Made by a program: the position numbers and the translations under genes. Below are positions 33,951-44,346 of a stretch of 64,000 nucleotides of DNA, in pieces (position 1 is the first letter of the stretch; every line of letters starts with the position of its first letter). The stretch comes from Cenococcum geophilum 1.58 (Eukaryota; Ascomycota; Dothideomycetes; Gloniales; Gloniaceae): positions 1,488,001 to 1,552,000 of the forward strand of contig KV748196.1 in assembly GCA_001692895.1 (NCBI GenBank). The letters run 5' to 3'. The notes beneath the pieces were generated by a model. It was given only the letters and a program-made list of their open reading frames with translations. It did not search any database and was not told where the DNA came from.

Positions 33951-34285
33951 ATATATATACATCAGGTCGCGTACACCACGCCTATTAAGACCCTCCTATA
34001 AGTCGCCTTATATATATACGCATTAGGTTGCGTGCACCACGCCTATTAAGACCCTCCTATAAGTCGCCTGCGAGTCAACTATAAGTCAACTATGAGTTAA
34101 CTAAGTCGTACGCCATAGGGCCGTCGAAGCTGGCCTATGTTTCCGCTGCCTAGAGCTTTACCTATATTTCCACCTCGTTAAGCCGTCTGGTCGCCGTCGC
34201 GTTACCATTACGTCGCCGTCGCGTCGCTGTCGCTGTACCAGGTCGCGCGCACCACGCCTATTAAGACCCTCTTCTAAGTTACCTA
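33951..34285. repeat. 60-bp repeats in B2
   Basis: Two adjacent 59-61-bp units (33951-34009, 34010-34070) with the core CACCACGCCTATTAAGACCC, and a third partial copy at 34237-34285 after about 170 bp. GTCAACTA words repeat between them. Confidence 0.85.
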
Positions 34286-34320
34286 GGTGTAACCAGATAC
34301 TAGATAGACCCTCGTAGAGG

Positions 34321-34428
34321 GGCCTTAACGAGTTCTCTAGGTAGGGCCTTAACAAGTTCTTTGTGGTGGCTTAGGGCCTTAACAAGTTTTGTACGAAGTA
34401 TCTGCGACGCGTTAACCTTAACAAGTTC
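34321..34428. repeat. four dispersed CCTTAACAAGTTCT motifs in B2
   Basis: GGGCCTTAACRAGTTYT occurs at about 34320, 34343 and 34373, and CCTTAACAAGTTCT at 34416. The last is followed at once by TATAAAAAG (34430), a good TATA-box shape on the plus strand. Could be a small promoter-like module; no gene follows that I can support. Confidence 0.55.
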
Positions 34429-34871
34429 TTATAAAAAGAGGATCCCTACGCCCTCATCACGCACACTTTACAATCTCAGAGCTAGTGTAAGCCCAAGGGT
34501 GTCCTGTTATACGCCTAGGACGCNTCCACNTTAACTAGCTGGATAAGGCCAGTTTCGGGCCTAGCTGCGAGCCAGGTAGTCGTATATCGGGCGGTTTTCG
34601 TATCCCAGTTTCCCTTAATGGGCCTCCCTAGATGGTAGAATAGGAGCTTTAAGCGGAGGTAGTAAGGCTCCTAGTATTATTAAGGGCGATACTTTGCACG
34701 CGTTGCGGGCTCATCACCACAGAGTCGAACAACAGCGCTGCACGCGCTGCGACGGCTCTCTACCATCGCCTCTACACTTGGCCATCAAGAGGAATAGGAT
34801 TCCAGATAATGTTTCCACCCGCGGCGACGTGGACGCGTGCAGTAGGGCTTCGCGGGCATCTCTTAATATTA

Positions 34872-36399
34872 TAGTACTTTTTTATTCTCTCTTATACTTT
34901 CTTTATTAATTCTATAAGGTCTATATAAAGATTTATTAACATCTTTATTCTTTCTTTAGCTATGCTACTTATCTTCTTCGCTTATTGTAGTAATAATAAT
35001 ATTCTTAGCTTATATCCGTAATTCGCCTTAAATAGTAATATACCTATTCCTTTTTAAGGTATTGCATTATATATAAACTATATAACTAGTAATAGCGATA
35101 CCTAATTATTCTGTATATAATTAATATAATGTTTTAAATACTGTTCTAGTATCTAATTTAGTCTTTCTATTTAACCGTCTATTTGCGGATAATATACGGT
35201 AAAAGTTACTGCCCTAACTCCTTACTCCGCTAAGAATACCTCCTAGAATACTGCTATAAATCTTAGATCTCTATCTAATATAATTTTACTTAGTACTCTA
35301 TATTTTATAAACACTTCTTTAATATAGATTCTAGCGATATCTTCTGCTAATATTTCTTCTATATATGCTATAAAGTATTCCTATTTTATAAGCTTATCTA
35401 CTATTACTAAGATNGCGTTATAATCTTATCTGGTAATAGGATCTCTTAACTTTAGTAACTTAATAATAAAGTCCTATAATATAACCTCCTATAGCCTCTC
35501 TAGTATTTTAATAGGTTATAGCCCTCTATATAGCTTATACCTTATTAGTTTATTCCTTTAGCAATCTAAACATTCTTTTATAACTTTTCGCGCTAAGCCC
35601 TAGATTCCGTTAATAATATACTCCTCCTAGAGTCTTAACACTAAGCCTATGGCTCTATTATATCCTTAAGTTAATCCCTTATAGAAATCTTCTATAAATT
35701 GCTTTGCTATACTTCTTAGAATATATATTACTTCTCAATTTTTATATATATCCGTTTATAGATTTTCTAGTTATACTTCTAAAATCCTTTACGCCTAAAA
35801 GCTTTTTAGTAACTTATAAATCTTATTTAATTCCTCTTAAGTTACTATAATTTTCGGATAATTATACCTAATTAATCCGTCTATATCTTTTTGTAGTAAA
35901 GCCCCTAATAGCTTTTTATTATTTTATAGTTTAGCTTTTTAACTTAGAGCGTCTACCCTTATATTATCTATACCCTTAGTATACTAAATCTTAAAATAGT
36001 ATTTTATAAGTATTTCCGCCCATTTAACCTGTTTTTAGTTAAGTTCCTTTATTATTAGGAATCCTATTAGGTTCTTATAATCTATTTTAACTATAAATAG
36101 TTTCTCTATACCTTATAAGAATACTCTCTATTTCTTTAGTGCTGTAACTATACCTAATAACTCCTTATTATAGATGTTATAGTTTAACTCTAGTAGTATT
36201 ATCTTTTAACTATAGTATGCTACTAGGTGCCATCTATTTTAATATTTCTATATAAAGCACGCCCCTAGTATATAGTTTAATATATCTATCTTTATAACCG
36301 TCTCTAGACCTAGTTAATAGATCTTTAGAACTGGCTCCTAGGTAAATAACTCTTTAACTTTTTTTAAATAGTTCTCTTTATTTCTCTCCCTATACCTAT
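34872..36399 (-). pseudogene. A2 integrase, RNase H and RT end, between B2 and A3
   Basis: Minus frame blocks match A0 at about 12150-13700: the integrase catalytic core, then the connection and RNase H segment, up to the beginning of the RNase H region where A3 inserted. The five bases before A3 are CCTAT (36395-36399). Confidence 0.82.
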
Positions 36400-36823
36400 T
36401 GTAACGGAATCTTATAGCAAGAACTACAGTGGGTCCTGTTATTAGGCTAGGTATATAGGTAATATAAGTTAAAGTTAATAACGTAATAATAACTAGTGGA
36501 GTGGTTGCCTAACAGATTAACTCCAATTATATTCTAAGAATTACTATAAGGAAGGAACTATCTAGGTAGGGACTAAGGGTTCTTAAATACACAACCGTAC
36601 TCCTATAAAATCCTTCTTATATATAATATACGTCTTATATATAAGGTACGTAAGTTTCTTTTATTCCTCTTATTTAACATATAGTATATTATATAACCTT
36701 AGTTACTATTCCTTATTACATAGTTCTATTGGCTCTATCCTAGACCGTATTTAAATTAACTAACTAGCTTCTTCTAACTCTTCTCTAAGTAGTTATAATA
36801 TTATACTTAAAGCGTCCGTAACA
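36400..36823 (-). repeat. 3' LTR of A3 (424 bp)
   Basis: On plus TGTAACGGAATC ... GTCCGTAACA, then CTATCTCCCTCC (purine tract on minus). Shares GTGGGTCCT and GTCTTATATATAAGGTACG words with the 5' LTR. Confidence 0.94.
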
Positions 36824-37079
36824 CTATCTCCCTCCTCTTTATCTTTGTCCTTAAAGATTTAAAATATCTTTAAGTTGTTTACTAGAGGTATAATATCCGT
36901 TTAATTAATTTGGTTAATATTATTACTTATTATACCTAAAGTAATTTCTTCTTTACACGCCCAACGTTGTGCTCGCACTATTACTATAATATTATCTCTT
37001 AGTGAGATTATATTATCTCCGTATTCTTATTATTTAAAAGAGGGGTTAGTCTATATTACGTTAGCAAACCTATCTTCGC

Positions 37080-37625
37080 GGCAACCGTCCTCTTGCTCAG
37101 AGTACACTAAAGCAAATATTTGTTCATCCTATAACGTTCGCTCTACCTCTAATGCTAAATATACGCGACCTATTACTCTTAATAGTCGTCTAGTTTCTTA
37201 ATTAATTTATCTTAGGGTCTTATATTTAATCTACTATTATATAGCTAGATAGTAAACTGTCTTAAGCCCTTACTAAGCTAAAACGTTCTTATAATACGGA
37301 ACAGAAGGCCCTAAATGCTTAGATCGCGGCGTTTACTCATTTACTTTGTCTTAAAAAGGTTTATAAGAAGGTTTGTTTTAAGAAGTAGAAACTTATAAAA
37401 TAAGGTTTATAGGAACTTAGCAATAAAAAAACGGATTCTCTTCTAATAGGGAAGGAAATAGATCTGAGTAGCTCAGCAACTACTCTTCTTAGGTCCCCCT
37501 TAGGCGACTTATTCTTTAGTAATCCTTCTTTATTAATACTACCTAACCTAATTTCTTCCAATGCTCCTATACCTTCCTTATAGCGTTCTTTAAATTTTCT
37601 AGTAGCTCCTAGGTAGTCTTAGTGT
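37080..37625 (+). pseudogene. opposite-strand conserved frame in A3
   Basis: Plus frame: RGNRPLAQSTLKQIF, LPLMLNIRDLL, LNxFILGSYI, QALTKLKRSYN, EQKALNA, LLCLKKVYKKVCFKK, LIK.GLQELSNKKTDSLLIGKEIDLSSSATTLL. Longest of the four versions. After about 37450 it overlaps the pol tail on the minus strand, where either strand could be the authentic reading. Confidence 0.55.
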
Positions 37626-40600
37626 AGCTTATCTACTTAACCTTATACTATATTTTATCGTTAACGTCCTTATAACTAATAATCTTTAAAATTTACTGTT
37701 TATCTTCTTCTTATCCTCTATACATGTCTACCTCGTATACTAGTAGTTTAATATTCCTATATACTGGCTCTAGCATTACAATATACTATATAGAGTAGAT
37801 CTTTATTTTAGCTAGTAGGTTTAACTTAAACGTAACTGGTAAAATCCTCTACGTAATTTTAAAAGGTCTTAGTCTAATATAGTCTAACTTCTTACTTAGT
37901 TATCAACTCTTAAAATTTTTATGTAGTAGCTATACTTTATCTCCCTCCTTAAGATCTAGTCCCTTAAATCTCTTAGCATTATAGTATCTTTTTATTCTCT
38001 TTTATACTTTCTTTACTAATTCCATAAGGTCTATATAAAGATTTATNAANNTCTTTATTCTTTCTTTAGCTATNCTACTNNTTTTCTTCGCNTATTATAG
38101 TAANANCNATNTTTTTAGCTTATATCCGTAATTTGCCTTAAATAGTAATATACCTATTTCTTCTTGCGACGTTATATTATACGCGAACTATATAACTGGT
38201 AATAACAATACCTAATTATTTTGTGCATAATTAATATAATGCCTTAGATACTGCTTTAATATCTAATTTAATCTTTCTATTTAGCCATCTGTCTGCGGAT
38301 AATATATAGTAGAAGTTACTGCTTAAACTCCTTACTCTGCTAAAAACACTTTCTAGAATGCTGCTATAAATCTTAGATCCCTATCTAATATAATTTTACT
38401 TAGTACTCTATATCTTGCGAATACTTCTTTAATATAGATTCTAGCAATATCTTCCGCTAATATTTCTTCTATATATGCTATAAAGTATTCCCACTTTATA
38501 AGCTTATCTACTATTACTAAGATTATATTATAATTTTGTTTGGTAATAGAATCTCTTAACTTTAGTAACTTAATAATAAAGTCCCATAATATAACCTCCT
38601 ATAGTCTCTTTAGTGTTTTAATAGGTTATAGCCCTCTATATAGCTTATGCCTTATTAGTTTATTTCTTTAGTAATCTAGGCATTCCTTTATAACCTTCCT
38701 AGCTATCCTTTAGATTCCGTTAATAATATACTCCTCCTAGAGTCTTAATACTAAGCCTAGAGCTCCGTTATATCCTTAAGTTAATCCCTTATAGAATTCC
38801 TCTATAAATTGCTCTGCTATGCTTTTTAGGATATACTTTGCTTTTTAGTTTTCGTATATATCCGTCTATAGATCTTCTAGTTATGCCTTTAAAATTCTCT
38901 ACTTCTAAAAGCTTTCTAGTAACTTATAAATCCTTTCTAGTTTACTATTTTCCTAAGTTACTATAATCTTTAGGTGATTGTACCTAATTAATCCGTCTAT
39001 ATCCTTTTGTAGTAAAGCCCCTAATAGCTTTTCTTCGTTTTATAGTTTAGCTTTACGGCTTAAAGCATCTACCCGTATATTATCTGTGCCCTTAGTATAC
39101 TAAATCTTAAAATAGTATTCTGTAAGCATCTCTATCCATCTAACCTATCTTTAATTAAGTTCCTTCGTTATTAGGAATCTTATTAGATTCTTATAATCTA
39201 TCTTAACTATAAATAGTTTCTTTATACCTTATAAGAATGCTCTTTATTTCTTTAATACTATAACTATATTTAATAACTCCTTATTATAGATGTTATAGTT
39301 TAACTCTAGTAGTATTATCTTTTAACTATAGTATACTACTAGGTGCNATCTATCTTAATATCTTTATATAAAGTACGCCCCTAGTATATAGTCTAATATA
39401 TCTATTTTTATAACCGTCTCTAGTCCTAGTTAATAGATCTTAAGAACTGGCTCCTAGGTAAATAACTCTTTAACTTTTCTAAAGAGCTCTTACTGTTTCT
39501 TACCCTATACCTATAGTTCTTCTTTTTTTGTTAATCGCGTAAATAGTTTAATATCCTTTAACCACTATGCTATAAACCTCCTGTAGTAATTACAAAACCC
39601 TAGAAATAATCTTAACTATATAACGTTCTCTAGTTTTTACTAATTTACTATAGCCTTAATCTTCTTTAGATCTATACTAAGTTAGCCTAGTTTAATAATA
39701 AATCTAACAAAATTGGTCTTCCTAGTAAAGAACTTATATTTTTTAATTACTACTAGCATCTATTCTTCTTATAGTCTCTTTAAGACCTATTTAATATATT
39801 CCTTGTATTCTTCCTTAGTTATTAAGTAGATAATAATGTCGTTAAGGTATACTATAATAAATTTATCTAAGTATTCTCCTAATATATTATTAATACGCTT
39901 TTAGAACATTACTAGTGCGTTTATAAGCCCGAATTGTATAACTAATAGTTTATATAGTTCTTCCTTTAACCTAAAGGCTGCCTTCTATTTATCGCCTTCC
40001 TTAATCCTCATCTAGTAGTACACCTATCTTAAATCTATCTTCGTAAAGATCTACGCGTTACCTATCCTATTTTAAATTTCGCTAATTAAGGGTAAAGGAT
40101 ACCTATCCTTCCTAGTAATGCTATTTAACTATNTATAGTTAATGCACAGCCTTAGTTTACTATTTTTCTTTAGTATAAACAGTACTGGATAACCCGCTAA
40201 TAACTATAATAGTCTAATATATCCTTTTCGTAGGTTTTCTTAGATAAACTCTTTTAATACTCTACCTTCTTCCTTAGTAAGCTTATAGATTAGAAGGAAC
40301 TTTAGACAAATTCCCGGTTCTAACTCTATCTTATAGTCCTATACTATATAATTTAACAGCTTCTTACTTTTTAGTAACTATAGTTTTTTACCATACTTAT
40401 AGTATCTCTTTAGTATATAACTTAAGCCTCGCTTAGTCTCTTTATATATCGCTCTAACTTAATACTATACTAACTTAGCTTATTATTACATCTTATAGCG
40501 TTAAGTATCTCTAATATTAACCTAACCTATAATCTAATTAATCCTTAGGTTATATTCCTATAACTAAGGTATTCCTAATACTGCCTTATTCTATCCTAAT

Positions 40601-40950
40601 AGTAGGATATTAAAAGACATCTTAATTTATCTCCCTTTAATGGTTATCTAAATAGGTCCTATTTTAAGATTAATAATCCCTCCCCTATAGGCTATTAGAT
40701 CTCCTAAAATTATAACTAATAGGTAAAATTACTCCTTCTATCTATAAGGTAATCCCATTCTCTTAACTACTACTAGTAAGATATAGTGTCGCGTTACTCC
40801 ACTATTTATTAGCGCTTTAAACTGCTAATCTTACTATTTAACTTATAAATTTAGGTGTTATCCTTAAATTCCTTTAAGGGTCTAAGGCTCTATTACTGGC
40901 TCCCTCTAGTCCTATAGGCCTCTACTTTTCCTAACTATTGGCTACTTAAT
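37480..40950 (-). pseudogene. A3 pol
   Basis: Chromodomain about 37600-37740; integrase 37900-38970; RNase H 39040-39530; RT 39560-40300, with the catalytic strand at about 39838-39862 (YxDD region, minus); protease near 40790-40830. Same order and spacing as A0. TAG/TAA for Gln and G-to-A changes throughout. Confidence 0.88.
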
Positions 40951-43872
40951 CCCTATACACTTAGCTTACTTTTTAGCTAATACCTAGTTTACTTTTTATC
41001 TTTAATATACTATAGATACGTATTCTTTAGGCATTCCCACTACTATTATCCGTCTAAGCATTCTTCCGTAAGGAATCTTCCTAGTTAAAGTATTAAATCT
41101 CCTTTCTCTTAGACTTCTGCTAGATGCTATCTATGTATATATTTAGCATTTCTATACTATTGCTTATCTATCATCTAGTATATCCTTATAGGGTATTTCC
41201 AATTCTTTTCCTTCGGATTTTTATGCATTTTATATATATCGTCTATGCACGTAATCTATAATAACGTATAGTATACTAGGTGCTTTAGGTTAACTTTTAG
41301 CTTATCTTCATCCTTAAGTTTAAACCTTTATTATGCTAATCTAAATGTTATAACTTTCTTCGCAGGTACTAAGATGCGTCCTTTACTTCTCTAGTCCTCT
41401 AATCATTCCTCTAAATCCTTTAACGTTATAATTAAGGCTCCCTTAATATAAGTTATAGCCTTTTCTATAATCGGGTAGTTTTAAATAACTCTTTTATCTA
41501 ACCATATATAGAAATCTTCCCACTTATCGTTGTACCTCTACCTATATCACTTTTAGTACAGCTACTGGAGTATATACGGCTTGTCCATAAGGAAGTATCT
41601 TCTTATTACTATATTATAATAGCCCTTTATATATTATTTCTTAAACCTAGTAAAAATTCCTAAATCCTCTTTATTTTCTAGTTCGGTAAGCCACTTAGCT
41701 CTTAGTATACCTACCCTAGGCCTATTAGTAATTCTTTATACTAGCGCTTTGTCCTTTATACATCCTAATATACTAGATCTCTTATCTAGTTTCTATTCTT
41801 ACTATACGATAATTCTTTACCTAAACTCTTCTATAGTTTCTTTTGGTTTATATCTTGCGCTCTAATTCTTAAAGTTCTTTTACTTTTTAATCTTAATATT
41901 AACTTTTTAATCTTTAGTCTAAACACTGTATTCTACTAGTAAGTCTTTTAGGTCTATATTTCTGTCTCCTTATTTAGTTACTGTTTGCATTATAGATTCT
42001 CTAATCTATAAAGAAGCCCCTTACTTCTTACCTATAGGTATCCTAATTTATACTCCAAATTCTTAACCCCTTAGATTTGTTAATCCTAAGCTTACTTCTA
42101 ACTTAAGCTTAGCTTTAGCCTTAGTCTAACTAGGCTTACTTAGTGTTCTTATCTCGTCTTAAGAGTCTTAAATTTTACTTATCTTATACCGATAGGAAAC
42201 TTCGTCCTAAGCTTATTCGTATATTACTAAACTAAGCTACTACTCTACTCCATTGGTTATTATCTATTATAGGTCCTTAAGCTTACCTTATCTCGTCTTA
42301 AGAATCTTGGTCGTCTCTTATCTTATCTTAAGAATCTTAAGCCTATGGCCTTTTGCCTTTATTAAGTGCTAAAGTAGTTCGCTATCTTACTTCTCTTACG
42401 TCTTATAAAGCGATAGATATTATATCTAGTAGGGTCTTAATCCCTACTAATATTCCCTATTTTATAGTGGAATTATCCTCTACTTCTAGTATAATATCTT
42501 TAATGGCTGCGTGTTCCTAGTAAACCGCCCTTATTGCCTTATTATCACGAAATATTTCGGCTATGTTAAATTCATCGTCCTTAATATCCGATCTGCAAAC
42601 TGGTTTATTAGTTCCTCTATATTCTATAGGTATTAGCTCCTATAGCTAATAGCTTACGCCATACTTAGCGTCCTTATAAATTTAGTATGCGTTATTATAA
42701 CAGAACGCAAAACTTTTAATTAAACACTCTTTTATTCCTTGCAGTATATTATTATCCCTCTATACATATATATTATCTACCGTTAGTCTAGTTCCCTTTA
42801 TTGCATAGTACTTCTAACTATCTTTATAATCCCTTACAAAGTGACCTTATTTTCCGTAATTTATATAAGCCCCTTCCCTAAACTATCTTTCTTGCTATAG
42901 AGTCCGCCTAAATATCTTCTACTATTAAGATCCCTAGTTTGGCCTCTACTCCTTAAACCTTTAATTACTTAATCCTTATCCTCTAGGTTTCTATAGTTTC
43001 TTACTCCATCTCTTATAGGCTTCTTTAGTACCACTTAGGTCTATTAGCTCTACGCTATACCATAGTTTCTAACTTAGCTTTAGTTATTGCGTACTCTACG
43101 CCTTATATAACTATAGAACTCTATCCTAAGCTCTCTTAGCCTGTTCCCTTTAGTAGATCTAATTATTAATCTTAATTACTTAATCTATTAGTTTCCTTAG
43201 GGTATCCGCATCTTCTATTAGGATAATCGCGTCCTAAACTTTAGCCTTAAGTCCCTATTTATACTATGCCATAAGCGCCCTATTATTCCACTTAACTTAT
43301 ATTACTAACGTCTGGAACTATATTATATACTTAATTACTAAGGTTTGTTATGTAATATCTTAGAGTTTTCTTTCCGCTATAGTTACTGCCTCTAGCTCTC
43401 CGAATATTTATATAAGTCGCTCTATAAATCCATTCCAGCTTAAGAATATAAACCGTACCTCTTAGTTCGTAGTTATTATTCCGTTTACCTAGATTTCTAT
43501 AAGGTAAAGCTTAAACTATTTAAGTGCTCTTCCTATTAAGAACAATCCTGCGTATACTATTTAATCTATAGGTGTTGCCAGCTTAGCTCCCTCTTACGCG
43601 ACCTTAAAGTGCATTTACGTAAGGAATTCTTTAAGCTTTAATCTCCCTCCTAAGTATTTTTCGATTAATAGTAACTTAACCTTTACTGCGCCTATCCCGT
43701 TAATCCTATTTTCTAACGTTATATTATTTTCTATTAGCTGGTCGACTATCTCTTATAGTTGTCCGACCGTTACAGGTTGCTATAAGTTAGTGTCTGCTAT
43801 ACTGGTGTTATTACCTAACCCTAATGTAGTTGCCGCCGTCAATGGCGTTATAGTGGCTGCTTTTAGCGGCAT
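40950..43872 (-). pseudogene. A3 gag and gag-pol linker
   Basis: Start at 43872 (ATA for ATG, family MPPKAAT). CCHC knuckle at about 42829-42880 (NYGK.GHFVRDYKD; first and last Cys lost). Repeats of CTTAAGACGAGATAAG at 42130-42330 form the charged linker seen in A0. Confidence 0.8.
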
Positions 43873-43917
43873 ATTATTTAACTTTCTATACTTAATACTA
43901 TAACTAGGTAGTAATTG

Positions 43918-44341
43918 TATAACGGAACCTTATAGCAAGAACTACGGTGGGTCCTATTATTAGGCTAGGTATATAGGTAATATAAGTTAAAGTTAACAAC
44001 GTAATAATAACTAGTGGAGTGGTTGCCTAACAGATTAACTCTAATTATATTCTAAGAATTACTATAAGGAAGGAACTATCTAGGTAGGGACTAAGGGTCC
44101 TTAAATACATAACCGTACTCCTATAAAATCCTTCTTATACGTGATATACGTCTTATACATAAGGTACGTAAGTTCCTCTCGTTTCTTTTATTTAATATGT
44201 AGCACATTATATGACCTTAATTACCATTCCTCGTTACATAGTTCTATCGGCTCTATCCTAGACCGTGCTTAAATTAACCAACTAGCTTCTTTCAACTCTT
44301 CTCCAAGTAGTCGTAATATTGTACTTAAAGCGTCCGTAACA
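43918..44341 (-). repeat. 5' LTR of A3 (424 bp)
   Basis: On plus TATAACGGAACC ... GCGTCCGTAACA; TSD copy CCTAT follows. Confidence 0.94.
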
Positions 44342-44346
44342 CCTAT

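Larger units (their letters stand above)
32395..34857 (-). mobile_element. element B2 with GTA-repeat edge
   Basis: 2463 bp inserted in A2 pol with a 14-bp TSD, ATCTCTTAATATTA (32381-32394, 34858-34871). Left edge GTAGTAGTAG. Its first 560 bp match B1; the remaining 1.9 kb does not. The unshared part is GC-richer and little mutated by RIP. It contains several repeats and no frame with a recognisable RT, endonuclease or transposase domain. Short open frames at 32541-32843, 33783-34001, 34158-34355 and 34694-34909 have no recognisable homology. Best guess is a non-autonomous retroposon mobilised by a LINE. Confidence 0.8.
36400..44341 (-). mobile_element. gypsy chromovirus A3, uninterrupted copy
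   Basis: 7942 bp; LTRs 36400-36823 and 43918-44341 (424 bp each); TSD CCTAT (36395-36399, 44342-44346). Complete in structure. It is the innermost insertion on its path, yet carries as many Gln-type stops as its host A2. Confidence 0.95.
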
